64,000 nucleotides of DNA from Streptomyces sp. NBC_00513 (lineage in GTDB: Bacteria; Actinomycetota; Actinomycetes; Streptomycetales; Streptomycetaceae), in NCBI RefSeq assembly GCF_041431415.1, contig NZ_CP107845.1, positions 5,642,001 to 5,706,000 of the forward strand, read 5' to 3'. The position numbers and the translations under genes were made by a program. The notes beneath the pieces are model-generated. The model searched no databases, was not told the DNA's origin, and was given only the letters and a program-made list of their open reading frames with translations. Shown piece after piece: positions 10,589 to 19,730 of the stretch. Within the stretch, counting starts at the first letter, position 1. The number at the start of each line of letters is the position of its first letter.

Positions 10589-10701
10589 TGTTTGCAGCCC
10601 TGAGTGAACACGACATAGCTCCCCGCACGGCCGCGGCGCGAGGCGGTACGGTGGGGCGTGAAGGTTACGGCTACACGGTCAGAGGAGGGAGCCACCGATG
10701 A
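10588..10701 (+). CDS. Possible 37-aa coupling ORF between cinA and clgR
   Basis: A short frame starts at an ATG overlapping the cinA stop (TGATG) and ends in a TGA overlapping the clgR start (ATGA). A purine-rich GGGGGGA at 10577-10583 lies 4 nt upstream. The peptide starts [20 protein letters not shown] and resembles nothing I recognise. Random 37-codon frames are common in GC-rich DNA, so this may be chance. The double overlap would nevertheless allow ribosomes to pass from cinA to clgR by re-initiation. Confidence 0.35.
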   Translation: MFAALSEHDIAPRTAAARGGTVGREGYGYTVRGGSHR

Positions 10702-11078
10702 TTCTGCTCCGTCGCCTGCTGGGTGACGTGCTGCGTCGGCAGCGCCAGCGCCAGGGCCGTACTCTGCGCGAGGTCTCCTCGTCCGCCCGAGTTTCGCTCG
10801 GCTATCTCTCCGAGGTGGAGCGGGGGCAGAAGGAGGCATCTTCCGAGCTGCTCTCCGCGATCTGCGACGCGCTTGACGTACGGATGTCCGAGCTGATGCG
10901 GGAAGTCAGCGACGAACTGTCGTTGGCAGAGCTTGCGCAGTCGGCCGCGGCAAGCGAACCGGTGCCGGCACCGGTGCGCCCGATGCTCAATTCGGTCTCC
11001 GTGACCTCGGTCGCGGGAACCACGGAACGGGTGACCATCAAGGCCCCCGTGGAAGCGGTGAACGTCGTAGCCGCGTGA
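10698..11078 (+). CDS. clgR: Clp gene regulator ClgR (XRE-family HTH)
   Basis: 126 aa. Cro/C1-type HTH at about residues 8-65 ([20 protein letters not shown] core) and a short C-terminal arm. ClgR activates clpP1P2, clpC and lon genes in Streptomyces and other actinobacteria. The name is supported by position after pgsA-cinA (as in M. tuberculosis and C. glutamicum) and by the C-terminus ending in VVAA: in S. lividans, C-terminal alanines were reported to make ClgR a ClpP substrate, giving feedback. A strong SD (GAGGAGGGAG, about 10682-10691) precedes the ATG. No convincing ClgR operator was seen just upstream. Confidence 0.85.
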   Translation: MILLRRLLGDVLRRQRQRQGRTLREVSSSARVSLGYLSEVERGQKEASSELLSAICDALDVRMSELMREVSDELSLAELAQSAAASEPVPAPVRPMLNSVSVTSVAGTTERVTIKAPVEAVNVVAA

Positions 11079-11275
11079 GTCCAAGCGTATGAGTGTGGCT
11101 GGAGCCCCGGTCGGTGCGAGATGCATCGGGTGGGGTTCCTTGCTGTGTGCCCTTCCTCGTCGCGCTCCGTGCCTCAGGTGTCTCCGCGGGAGCGTGCCGG
11201 GTCGTTCTGGGTGCGGCGGGCAGGGGGGTGCGGGAGGATGGGCGCGTCCGAATCCCCGCCTCCCGGGAGGCAGCC

Positions 11276-11581
11276 GTGCGGCGGCTACTGATACCCCTTG
11301 CGCTGACCGTGGGCGTGCTGTGGTGGTGGGCCGTGCTGCGGCTGGCCCTGGCGCCCGTGGAGTCCGGACCCGTGGAGGGTGCGGTGGCGATCGGCGGCTG
11401 GGGGCTGGGGCTCCTGCCGGTGCACTGCGTCCCGAGGCCCGAGCGGGCGCGCCGGAAGGGGGGACCGGGGGACGGGGGAACCGTCGTACCGGGTGTCACG
11501 ACCTCGGCCGTGCCCGCCGGTCCGGCGTCTACCAGGGCATCGACACTCCACCGTTCGGGCGAAGGATCTGGCCCGTCATGA
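11276..11581 (+). CDS. Small hypothetical membrane protein
   Basis: 101 aa. GTG 11276 is preceded by GGGAGG (11265-11270). The first 50 residues form two hydrophobic segments, one Trp-rich (LTVGVLWWWAVLRLALAP) and one around GGWGLGLLPVHC. The tail is polar and low complexity. Its last 53 bp overlap the convergent SDR gene. I do not recognise a family. The short membrane core looks real, but the C-terminal extent is uncertain. Confidence 0.5.
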   Translation: MRRLLIPLALTVGVLWWWAVLRLALAPVESGPVEGAVAIGGWGLGLLPVHCVPRPERARRKGGPGDGGTVVPGVTTSAVPAGPASTRASTLHRSGEGSGPS

Positions 11582-12293
11582 AGGACGAGGCGTCCGAGGC
11601 GAGGTAGAGCACGGCCTGCGCGATGTCCTCGGGCTCGCCGACCCGGCCGAGCGGGGACATCCGTACCATCATCGCCTCGGTCCGCTCCTGCGCCCGCGCG
11701 CCGTGGCGGCCGGTCATGGGGGTGCGGATCCACCCCGGCGCGACGGCGTTGACGCGGATGCCGTGCGGGCCCGTCTCGGTGGCCAGGGTCTTGGTCAGCT
11801 GGACGACGGCGGCCTTGGCGGCGCTGTAGCAGAGCAGACCGGGCTGGGCGGCGTCCACGGCGCCGGATGCCATGGTGACGATCGAGCCGGGGCGGCCGGC
11901 GGCGATCATGGCGCGGGCGGATTCCTGGCAGGTGCGCAGGACACCCTTGAAGTTGATGTCGAGGACCCGGTCGAGGTCCTCGTCGGTGGTCTCCAGGACG
12001 CTGCTGGTGTGCATGATCCCGGCGATGGCGGCCGTGATGTCGAGGGGGCCCGCGGCCGCGACGGCCGCCCGGAGCGCGGTGCGGTCCGTGACGTCGAGTG
12101 CGTGGACGGTGGCCCGTCCGCCGGCCTTGGCGACCAGGTCGGCGGTCTCCCGAAGGCCGTGCGCGTCCCGGTCCGCGCAGTGCACGGCCGCGCCGGCCTC
12201 GGCGAGGAGCACGGCGGTGGCGCGGCCGATGCCGCTCGCGGCGCCGGTGATCAGCGCGGTGCGGCCGGTGAGGTCGTACGAGGCTGTGGGCAT
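11529..12293 (-). CDS. SDR family NAD(P)-dependent oxidoreductase
   Basis: 254 aa classical short-chain dehydrogenase/reductase. Cofactor motif TGAASGIG near residue 16, NNAG-equivalent region IAGIMHTS, catalytic Ser in the MASGAVDA segment, and the YSAAK catalytic pair. The C-terminus (GQILRPNGGVSMPW) is typical of the family. ATG 12293 was preferred over an upstream in-frame start at 12329 because the cofactor fold begins directly after it. The substrate cannot be deduced. It is a single gene, convergent with the small membrane protein and downstream of the Nei-type glycosylase on the same strand. Confidence 0.85.
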   Translation of the reverse strand: MPTASYDLTGRTALITGAASGIGRATAVLLAEAGAAVHCADRDAHGLRETADLVAKAGGRATVHALDVTDRTALRAAVAAAGPLDITAAIAGIMHTSSVLETTDEDLDRVLDINFKGVLRTCQESARAMIAAGRPGSIVTMASGAVDAAQPGLLCYSAAKAAVVQLTKTLATETGPHGIRVNAVAPGWIRTPMTGRHGARAQERTEAMMVRMSPLGRVGEPEDIAQAVLYLASDASSFMTGQILRPNGGVSMPW

Positions 12294-12329
12294 GTCGGGA
12301 CCGTACGACCGAACCTGACGGACCGTCAA

Positions 12330-13154
12330 CTACGGGGTCGGGCCGGATTGGCAGCTCGGACACCAGTAGGTGGGCCGGTCGTCCTGCGGGGCCTCGCGGA
12401 CCGGGGTGCCGCAGCGCAGGCAGGGGCGGCGCAGGCGGCCGTAGACGAACAGGTCCTGCCCGGGGCGGCGACTGCCGGTGGTGTTGCGGTGGCCGTCGTG
12501 GCCGCCGCGCTCGCCGATGTTGGCGCGCAGGAGCCGGTGCGCGGCCCCGGCGAGCCGGACGGTCGTGACCTCGGGGTCGGGGAGGGCGCCCACCGGGGTC
12601 CACGGGGTCACCTGGGCCAGGAAGCAGAGCTCGGACTTGTAGATGTTGCCGATGCCGGCCAGGTTGCGTTGGTCGAGGAGGGCCTCGCCGAGGGGGCGGT
12701 CGGGGGCGGCGAGGAGGTTCGCGGCGGCCCGGGCGGCATCCCAGTCCGGGCCGAGGAGGTCCGGGCCGAGGTGGCCGACGACGCGTTCCTCGTCGGCGGT
12801 GCGGATCAGTTCCACGACGGGGAGGCGGTAGCCGACGGCGGTGGAGTCGGCGGTGCCGAGGACGACGCGGATCTCGTGGACGGGGCCCCCGCGCCACTTC
12901 GCGGCCGCGGGGAAGACGTGCCAGGCGCCGTCCATGCGGAGGTGCGTGTGGAGGGTGAGGCCGTCGTCCCCGTCGCCCCCCTCGAAGCGGGCCAGGAGGT
13001 GCTTGCCGCGGGGGATGACGTCGAGGGTGGTGCGGCCCGTGAGGTCGGCGGTGGCGAAGCGGGGAACGCGCAGGTCGGAGCGCGTGAGCCGTTTCCCGGC
13101 CAGGGCCTCGTGGAGGCGGGCCGCCGCGCGCCAGACGCTGTCTCCTTCGGGCAT
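12330..13154 (-). CDS. Fpg/Nei family DNA glycosylase/AP lyase
   Basis: 274 aa base-excision repair enzyme. After the initiator Met, Pro2 is the expected Schiff-base nucleophile and Glu3 the catalytic acid (MPEGDSVWRAA). A beta-clamp lysine lies in IPRGKHLL, the H2TH region includes LLDQRNLAGIGNIYKSE, and a C-terminal zinc finger has Cys-x2-Cys-x16-Cys-x2-Cys. The MPEGD start and the zinc finger favour a Nei (endonuclease VIII) subtype, excising oxidised pyrimidines. The lhr helicase lies nearby on the same strand; nei and lhr also sit together in mycobacteria, which suggests a shared repair context. Confidence 0.92.
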   Translation of the reverse strand: MPEGDSVWRAAARLHEALAGKRLTRSDLRVPRFATADLTGRTTLDVIPRGKHLLARFEGGDGDDGLTLHTHLRMDGAWHVFPAAAKWRGGPVHEIRVVLGTADSTAVGYRLPVVELIRTADEERVVGHLGPDLLGPDWDAARAAANLLAAPDRPLGEALLDQRNLAGIGNIYKSELCFLAQVTPWTPVGALPDPEVTTVRLAGAAHRLLRANIGERGGHDGHRNTTGSRRPGQDLFVYGRLRRPCLRCGTPVREAPQDDRPTYWCPSCQSGPTP

Positions 13155-13210
13155 GGGCCCATTGTCGGCCTCGGGGCGGGGATTCTGCGCCGCACCCCGG
13201 TGTACGGCGA

Positions 13211-13237
13211 GCCCCCGCGGCCGTTCGCCGCGGGGGC
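13211..13237 (-). terminator. Hairpin terminator after the lipoprotein gene
   Basis: Perfect 10-bp inverted repeat GCCCCCGCGG/CCGCGGGGGC with a 7-nt loop, 18 bp beyond the lipoprotein stop and before the Nei start. It should end lipoprotein transcription and insulate the glycosylase gene. Confidence 0.65.
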
Positions 13238-13254
13238 CCGAGTGGCGGCTGGGC

Positions 13255-13935
13255 CTACTTCCAGGTGAGGCCCTTCTTGTCGCTCAGGGAGTTGTAGGGC
13301 TCGCCCCAGTACTCGGCGCCGACCACCTTGGTCTGGGCCGAGGGGGCCAGGGCGACGGCGCAGTTGGTCTGCGACTTGCCGTTGGTGAAGTCGCGCGGCA
13401 GCGAGTCGTCGTCACACTTCTCGAACGTGCCGATGATCGAGAGGCCCTGGGCCTCGCTGCCGTCCGGGAGGAGGCCCTTGATGTGGCCCACGGAGGTGTG
13501 CGACAGATCGGTGGTGCCGACGTTCTTGACCGAGTAGCGGATGTAGTACGGAACCATCCCCTTGACCTTGTCGCCGAGCTTGAGCGCGGCGAGGTCGGAG
13601 GCCTGGCCCTGCTCGATGCCGGTCACGGTGAGGGCGATGGTGCCGGCCTTCTCCGTGCCGTACTTGAACGGGACGGTGGCCGCCTCGCCGATCTTGAAGC
13701 TCTGGCCGGACTTGGCGGTGCCCGCGGTCCCGGGGGCCGGTGCGTCGCCGCCTCCGGCCGACGGGGAGGCGCTCGTGTCGGGCTCCGCGGACTTGGAGGG
13801 CTGGGCGGCGGACGGGGAGGACGCCGGCGCCGGGTCCTTCTCCTCGTTGCCGCTCTTGCAGCCGGTCAGAGCCAGGCCGACGACCGCCAGGCCGATGAAG
13901 CCGACCGCGGTCCCGCGGGTGCCTATGCTGCTCAC
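13255..13935 (-). CDS. Putative secreted lipoprotein of unknown function
   Basis: 226 aa. A type II signal peptide ends in a lipobox (GLALTGC, about residue 23), followed by a Pro/Ala/Ser-rich linker (30-70). The C-terminal domain (about 75-225) carries the segment VTGIEQGQASDLAALKLG and is mostly beta by appearance. GTG 13935 (SSIGTRGTAV after the start) gives a proper signal peptide; the longer in-frame start at 13968 lies inside a repeat. The mature protein should be anchored to the outer face of the membrane. No enzyme motif is visible. Confidence 0.8.
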   Translation of the reverse strand: MSSIGTRGTAVGFIGLAVVGLALTGCKSGNEEKDPAPASSPSAAQPSKSAEPDTSASPSAGGGDAPAPGTAGTAKSGQSFKIGEAATVPFKYGTEKAGTIALTVTGIEQGQASDLAALKLGDKVKGMVPYYIRYSVKNVGTTDLSHTSVGHIKGLLPDGSEAQGLSIIGTFEKCDDDSLPRDFTNGKSQTNCAVALAPSAQTKVVGAEYWGEPYNSLSDKKGLTWK

Positions 13936-13953
13936 TGTTCTCGTCCCCCATGA

Positions 13954-14005
13954 ATGTGCGTCGGGCATCTGGATGTGCGTCGGGCATCGCGTCGAACGCG
14001 ATGCC
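13954..14005. promoter_or_regulatory. Direct repeat and palindrome upstream of the lipoprotein gene
   Basis: A 16-bp sequence, ATGTGCGTCGGGCATC, is present twice (13954-13969 and 13973-13988, 19 bp apart). It runs into a perfect 9-bp inverted repeat GGCATCGCG/CGCGATGCC (13983-13991 and 13997-14005) with a 5-nt loop. An AT-rich stretch, probably promoter for the minus-strand lipoprotein gene, lies just beyond (14006-14035). The palindrome could be an operator at the transcription start or a terminator for lhr. Confidence 0.45.
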
Positions 14006-14109
14006 TTATGCGATCTTGATAACGCACAAAAGGCCGCGATTGCCAGGTGGGCGGGGTCTCGTGACGTGTTCAGTACAAGACCGGCACACTTGGGTCCGTT
14101 TCGTGGAGA

Positions 14110-17100
14110 TCAGTTGCGCAGCCGCAGGCCCCGCGGGGTCGCATGGAAGCCGGCCGCCTCCAGGGCCGGCCCCAGGGGCGAGGTCAGCGCCGGCGCGGCA
14201 TTGATCCGCTCCACCGTCAGGGCGGGGACGGTGCCCGCGCGCGAGGCCGCGACGAGCGCCGCCGTCGCCGCGGCGAGGCGCGGGTCCTCCGCCGGCGGCC
14301 AGGCCAGCAGGGTCTTGCCACCACGCTCCAGATACAGCGTGAGTTCACCGTCGACCAGCACCACGAGGGAGCCCGCCTTACGGCCCGGCTTGTGGGTGGC
14401 GTCGGCCGGGGGCTCCGGCCAGGGCAGGGCAGCGCCGTACGCGTTCGCCGGGTCGGCCGCGGCCAGGACCACCGCCGCCAGGGGAGGCGGGGTGCGCTCG
14501 GCAGCACGCAGCCGGTCCACCGCGCCGTCCATCGCGAACTGGGCCGCACCCAGACCCTCGACCACATAACCCCGGCGGGCCTGACCGCTGTCCTCGAAGG
14601 CCGACAGGACGCGGTAGACCGCGCTGAAGCCGCCCTGCACCCCCTCCGCCGCGACCGCGCCCCGGGTGACCACCCCGTGCCGGTCCAGCAGGGTGCGGGC
14701 CAGGGCGTGGGCGCGGTGGGTGGGGTCCGGGGCGTGCGTCGGCAGGAGGGACCAGCGACCCGAGACCGTGGGCGGGCCCGTACGGGACACGGTGGCGCCG
14801 AGGGTGCCGTAGCGGCCGCGCGGGACGGTGCGCCGCGCCCGATGGGCGGTGGCCCCCGCCGTGCGCCCCGAACCCAACAGGGACCGCAGGGGGGCCAGGG
14901 TGTCGTTGGTCAGCCGGCCCGACCAGGCCAGGTCCCAGACGGCGGAGGAGAGTTCGGCGTCCGAGACCGCGGGGTGCCCGGCCCGCACGGCCTCGGTGAG
15001 CTGGCGGAAGAACAGGCCGTACCCGCCCGATAGGGCGTCCAGGACGGCCTGGTGGATCGGGGTCGTCTCCAGCGGATGCGCCGGCGGGAGGAGCAGGGGC
15101 GCCGTCTCCGCGAGGTAGAGGGAGACCCAGCCGTCCTTGCCGGGCAGTGCCCCGGCGCCGGCCCAGATCACCTCGCCGGTGGTGGTCAGTTCGTCCAGCA
15201 GGGTCGGGGAGTAGCCCGCGACCCGGGAGGGCAGGATCAGGCGCTCCAGCGCGGAGGCCGGCACCGGGGCCCCCTGGAGTTGCTCCACCGCCCGGGCCAG
15301 GCCGTCGATCCCGCGCAGGGTCCCGCCCAGGTGCTGCCACTGCGGCAGGAACGTGGCCAGCGCCGTCGGCGGTACGGGCTCCAGCTCCTGCCGGAGCGCC
15401 GCCAGCGAGCGGCGACGCAGCCGGCGCAGCACGGCCGCGTCGCACCACTCCTGACCGATGCCGGCCGGATGGAACTCGCCCTGGACCACCCGGCCCGACG
15501 CGGCGAGCCGGTGCAGGGCGCCGTCGGTGACGGCCCCGCCCAGACCGAGGCGGGCGGCGGCCGCGGCCGTGGTGAACGGTCCGTGGGTGCGGGCGTACCG
15601 GGCCAGGAGATCACCGAGCGGGTCCTTGACCGGTTCGGTGAACGCCTCGGGGACCCCGACCGGGAGCGCGGTGCCCAGGGCGTCGCGCAGCCGGCCCGCG
15701 TCCTCGATCGCGGCCCAGTGCTCGGCTCCGCCGATCCGTACCCGGATGGCCCGGCGGGCGGCGGCGAGTTCACCGGCCCAGGAGGACTCGGCCCCGCGCT
15801 CGACCAGTTCGGCGTCGGTCAGCGGGCCCAGCATGCGCAGCAGGTCGGCCACCGACTCGGCGTCCTTGGCCCGGCGGTCCTCGGTGAGCCACTGGAGCTC
15901 CCGCTCCAACTCCTCCAGCACCGAGGCGTCGAGCAGCTCGCGCAGCTCCGCCTGGCCGAGGAGTTCGGCGAGCAGGCGGGAGTCCAGGGAGAGCGCGGCG
16001 GCCCTGCGCTCGGCCAGCGGCGAGTCGCCCTCGTACAGGAACTGGGCGACATAGCCGAAGAGGAGGGAGCGGGCGAACGGCGAGGGCTCGGGTGTGGTGA
16101 CCTCGACCAGGCGGACCCGGCGCGCCTCGATGTCCCCCATCAGCTCGGTCAGGCCCGGCACGTCGAAGACGTCCTGGAGGCATTCCCGTACGGCTTCCAG
16201 CACGATCGGGAAGGAACCGAACTCCGAGGCCACCTGGAGGAGTTGCGAGGCGCGCTGGCGTTGCTGCCACAGCGGGGTGCGCTTGCCCGGACTGCGGCGC
16301 GGCAGCAGCAGGGCGCGGGCGGCGCACTCGCGGAACCGGGAGGCGAACAGGGCCGAGCCGCCCACCTGGTCGGTGACGATCTGGTTGATCTCGCCATGGT
16401 CGAAGGCGACGTCGGCGGCGCCCAGCGGGGCCTTCTCGTCGTCGAACTCGAAGGAGCGGTCGGGCTGCGCGGGGTCGTGGTCCAGCAGGTCCATGCTCAG
16501 GAGGTCGGCGTCCGGCAGGCGCAGCACGATGCCGTCGTCGGCGTGCATGACCTGCGCGTCCATTCCGTACCGCTCGGCGAGGCGGGCGCCGAGGGCGAGC
16601 GCCCACGGGGCGTGCACCTGCGCACCGAAAGGGGAGTGGACCACGACCCGCCAGTCACCCAGCTCGTCACGGAACCGCTCCACCACGATGGTGCGGTCGT
16701 CGGGGACGTGGCCGCAGGCCTCGCGCTGCTCGGAGAGGTACGCGAGGACGTTGTCCGAGGCCCAGGCGTCCAGGCCGGCCGCCAGGAGGCGCAGTCGGGC
16801 GTCCTCGTCGCTCAGGGCCCCCAGCTCGCGCAGGAACGCGCCGACGGCGCGGCCCAGTTCGAGGGGGCGGCCCAGCTGGTCGCCCTTCCAGAAGGGCAGC
16901 CGCCCGGGAACCCCCGGGGCGGGCGACACCAGGACCCGGTCCCGGGTGATGTCCTCGATCCGCCAGGAACTGGTGCCCAGGGTGAAGACGTCCCCGACGC
17001 GCGACTCGTAGACCATCTCCTCGTCGAGCTCACCGACCCGGCCGCCGCCCTTCTTCGGGTCCGCGCCCGCGAGGAAGACGCCGAACAGGCCCCTGTCCGG

Positions 17101-18702
17101 GATCGTGCCGCCGGAGGTGACGGCCAGCCGCTGGGCGCCCGGCCGGCCGGTGATCGTCCCTGCGACCCGGTCCCACACCACGCGCGGTCGCAGTTCGGCG
17201 AACGCGTCCGACGGGTAGCGGCCCGCCAGCATGTCCAGGACCGACGTGAACGCAGAGTCGGGCAGCGCCGCGAACGGCGCGGCCCGCCGCACCAGGGCCA
17301 GCAGGTCGTCCAGTTGCCAGGTGTCCATGGCCGTCATCGCGACCAGCTGCTGGGCCAGGACGTCGAGCGGATTGGACGGGACGCGCAGCGCCTCGATCGA
17401 ACCGGTGCGCATCCGCTCGGTGACCACCGCCGCCTGCACCAGGTCCCCCCGGTACTTGGGGAAGACCACACCCGTGGAGACCGCGCCCACCTGGTGTCCG
17501 GCGCGGCCCACGCGCTGGAGCCCGGAAGCGACCGAGGGCGGGGACTCGACCTGCACCACCAGGTCCACCGCGCCCATGTCGATGCCCAGTTCCAGGCTGG
17601 AGGTGGCGACCACGGCAGGCAACCGGCCCGCCTTGAGGTCCTCCTCGACCAGCGCCCGCTGTTCCTTCGACACCGACCCGTGGTGTGCGCGGGCCAGCAC
17701 CGGCGGGGCGCCACGCGCGGCCCCCGACTGGGCCATGATCTCCGCCGGCGGGGCGTCCTCGGGCAGCTTCTCACCCGTGGCGCGCTCGTACGCGATCTCG
17801 TTGAGCCGGTTGCAGAGCCGCTCGGCGAGCCGGCGGGAGTTGGCGAACACGATCGTCGAGCGGTGCGCCTGGACGAGGTCCGCGATCCGCTCCTCCACAT
17901 GCGGCCAGATCGACGGCTTGTCGCCGCCGTCCTTGCCCTCGGACGCCGGGGAGCCCCCCAACTCGCCCATGTCCTGGACGGGGACGACCACCGACAGGTC
18001 GAACTCCTTCGTCGAGGGCGGCTGGACGATCTCCACCTTGCCGCGCGGCGCCAGGTACCGGGCCACCTCGTCCACCGGGCGGACCGTCGCCGACAGGCCG
18101 ATCCGGCGGGCCGGACGCGGCAGCAGCTCGTCCAACCGCTCCAGGGACAGGGCGAGATGGGCGCCGCGCTTGGTCCCCGCGACCGCGTGCACCTCGTCCA
18201 GGATCACCGTCTCGACGCCCGCCAGGGCGTCCCGGGCGGCCGAGGTCAGCATCAGGAACAGGGACTCGGGGGTGGTGATCAGGATGTCCGGCGGTCGGGT
18301 CACCAGGGACCGGCGCTCGGCGGGCGGGGTGTCCCCGGAACGGATGCCGACCCGGATGTCCGGCTCCGGCGACCCCAGCCGGACGGACTCCTGCCGGATG
18401 CCGGTCAGCGGGCTGCGGAGATTGCGCTCCACGTCGACGGCCAGCGCCTTCAGCGGCGACACGTACAACACCCGGCAGCGCTTCTTCGGCTCGGCGGGCG
18501 GCGGGACGGACGCCAGCCGGTCGAGGGCCGCCAGGAAGGCCGCCAGGGTCTTCCCGGAGCCGGTGGGCGCCACGACGAGCACGTCCGATCCGGCCCCGAT
18601 CGCCCGCCAGGCACCCTCCTGCGCGGCCGTGGGCATGTCGAAGGCCCCCGTGAACCACGAGCGGGTCGCGGGGGAGAACGAGTCGAGCGCGCTACCGGAC
18701 AT
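14110..18702 (-). CDS. lhr: Lhr-type ATP-dependent helicase
   Basis: 1530 aa, the usual length of full-size bacterial Lhr. Superfamily 2 motifs are in order near the N-terminus: motif I VVAPTGSGKTLAA, motif II DEVH (VILDEVHAV), motif III LSATV, then the second RecA domain with a GIDMGAVD segment and the QRVGRAGH motif VI. The Lhr winged-helix/beta-barrel core and a long C-terminal region, including a winged-helix glycosylase-like domain, follow. Lhr is a 3'-5' DNA/RNA-DNA translocase linked to DNA repair. ATG 18702 (MSGSALDSF) is preferred to upstream in-frame starts. It diverges from the araC-type gene with an 80-bp gap. Confidence 0.93.
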   Translation of the reverse strand: MSGSALDSFSPATRSWFTGAFDMPTAAQEGAWRAIGAGSDVLVVAPTGSGKTLAAFLAALDRLASVPPPAEPKKRCRVLYVSPLKALAVDVERNLRSPLTGIRQESVRLGSPEPDIRVGIRSGDTPPAERRSLVTRPPDILITTPESLFLMLTSAARDALAGVETVILDEVHAVAGTKRGAHLALSLERLDELLPRPARRIGLSATVRPVDEVARYLAPRGKVEIVQPPSTKEFDLSVVVPVQDMGELGGSPASEGKDGGDKPSIWPHVEERIADLVQAHRSTIVFANSRRLAERLCNRLNEIAYERATGEKLPEDAPPAEIMAQSGAARGAPPVLARAHHGSVSKEQRALVEEDLKAGRLPAVVATSSLELGIDMGAVDLVVQVESPPSVASGLQRVGRAGHQVGAVSTGVVFPKYRGDLVQAAVVTERMRTGSIEALRVPSNPLDVLAQQLVAMTAMDTWQLDDLLALVRRAAPFAALPDSAFTSVLDMLAGRYPSDAFAELRPRVVWDRVAGTITGRPGAQRLAVTSGGTIPDRGLFGVFLAGADPKKGGGRVGELDEEMVYESRVGDVFTLGTSSWRIEDITRDRVLVSPAPGVPGRLPFWKGDQLGRPLELGRAVGAFLRELGALSDEDARLRLLAAGLDAWASDNVLAYLSEQREACGHVPDDRTIVVERFRDELGDWRVVVHSPFGAQVHAPWALALGARLAERYGMDAQVMHADDGIVLRLPDADLLSMDLLDHDPAQPDRSFEFDDEKAPLGAADVAFDHGEINQIVTDQVGGSALFASRFRECAARALLLPRRSPGKRTPLWQQRQRASQLLQVASEFGSFPIVLEAVRECLQDVFDVPGLTELMGDIEARRVRLVEVTTPEPSPFARSLLFGYVAQFLYEGDSPLAERRAAALSLDSRLLAELLGQAELRELLDASVLEELERELQWLTEDRRAKDAESVADLLRMLGPLTDAELVERGAESSWAGELAAARRAIRVRIGGAEHWAAIEDAGRLRDALGTALPVGVPEAFTEPVKDPLGDLLARYARTHGPFTTAAAAARLGLGGAVTDGALHRLAASGRVVQGEFHPAGIGQEWCDAAVLRRLRRRSLAALRQELEPVPPTALATFLPQWQHLGGTLRGIDGLARAVEQLQGAPVPASALERLILPSRVAGYSPTLLDELTTTGEVIWAGAGALPGKDGWVSLYLAETAPLLLPPAHPLETTPIHQAVLDALSGGYGLFFRQLTEAVRAGHPAVSDAELSSAVWDLAWSGRLTNDTLAPLRSLLGSGRTAGATAHRARRTVPRGRYGTLGATVSRTGPPTVSGRWSLLPTHAPDPTHRAHALARTLLDRHGVVTRGAVAAEGVQGGFSAVYRVLSAFEDSGQARRGYVVEGLGAAQFAMDGAVDRLRAAERTPPPLAAVVLAAADPANAYGAALPWPEPPADATHKPGRKAGSLVVLVDGELTLYLERGGKTLLAWPPAEDPRLAAATAALVAASRAGTVPALTVERINAAPALTSPLGPALEAAGFHATPRGLRLRN

Positions 18703-18782
18703 GCCCCCATCGTGCACCCGGCCACTGACAACCGGCCGGACCTGCGCAAACGTGCCGCGCTCCCGGGGCGCAGAATGGGGGG

Positions 18783-19631
18783 ATGGGCACGGACGAGGGC
18801 CGCCGGGAATGGGCAAGGCACTGGCGGCACGCGGAGCTGCCGGGCCTGGACCTGCTGCGCGCCCACTACGTACGGCACACCTTCCCGCGCCACGCCCACG
18901 ACGGCTACGTCATCGCGGCCGTCACGGGCGGCATCGAGGAGATCGGCCTGCCCGGCACCACCCTGCGCGCCGGCCCGGGCAGCGTGGTCCTGATCAACCC
19001 CGAGGTCCCGCACACGGCCCGCGCCGGCGTTCCCGAGGGCTGGGCGTACGCCACCCTCTACCCGTCCCGGGAGCTGATCACCGAGGTCGCCGCCGAGATC
19101 GGCACCCTGCGGGGAACGCCGGGCTTCACGGTCGACATGGTCACCGATCCGCACACCTCCCGGGTGATCGCCGAGGTGCACCGGGCCGCCGAGGCCGGCA
19201 ACGCGCTGGCCGCCGACACCCTGCTGCGGGGCGCGGTCGCACGGATGCTGACCCGGCACGCCGGACCGCTGCCGGCCCGCGAGTCGCGCCGGGCGGGCGC
19301 CTCGGACGCCGAACGGGCCCGGAGCGTCCTGGAGGACCGGATGGCCGAGCCGCCCTCGCTGGAGCGGCTCGCGACGGAACTGGGCACGAGCCCGTTCGCC
19401 CTGCTGCGGGCCTTCCGGGAGCGGTACGGAATGCCCCCGCACACCTGGCTCACCGACGCCCGGGTCCGTCGGGCGCGCCGGCTGCTGGACGCGGGCACCC
19501 CGCCCGCCGAGGCGGCGGTCGCCGTCGGCTTCACCGACCAGCCGCACCTGAACCGCCACTTCACCCGGATCGTGGGCGTGCCCCCGGGCGCCTACCGGCG
19601 GGAACGGGCCGCCTGGGGCCCCGTCCCGTAG
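18783..19631 (+). CDS. AraC family transcriptional regulator
   Basis: 282 aa. N-terminal AraC-type cupin sensor (HTFPRHAHDGYVIAAVTGG at about 36-54; LRAGPGSVVLINPEVPHTA). C-terminal double HTH (about 180-275) with the family signature near LDAGTPPAEAAVAVGFTDQP and a final HFTRIVGVPPGAYRR. It lies directly upstream of azlC-azlD on the same strand, so it probably controls that exporter in response to an amino acid or analogue. It diverges from lhr with 80 bp between starts. Confidence 0.88.
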   Translation: MGTDEGRREWARHWRHAELPGLDLLRAHYVRHTFPRHAHDGYVIAAVTGGIEEIGLPGTTLRAGPGSVVLINPEVPHTARAGVPEGWAYATLYPSRELITEVAAEIGTLRGTPGFTVDMVTDPHTSRVIAEVHRAAEAGNALAADTLLRGAVARMLTRHAGPLPARESRRAGASDAERARSVLEDRMAEPPSLERLATELGTSPFALLRAFRERYGMPPHTWLTDARVRRARRLLDAGTPPAEAAVAVGFTDQPHLNRHFTRIVGVPPGAYRRERAAWGPVP

Positions 19632-19730
19632 GCAGCGGGTCCGCGCCCGAGGCGAGAAGGACGGAACGCGGGGGTGCGGGCCGCAAGAACGTACAAGACC
19701 GGACCGTCCCTCCCCGCTTAGGTTCGCGGG

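Noticed and set aside
15052..18993. 1313-codon plus-strand frame opposite lhr
   Set aside because: The minus-strand helicase motifs are unmistakable, and the plus frame has no domain.
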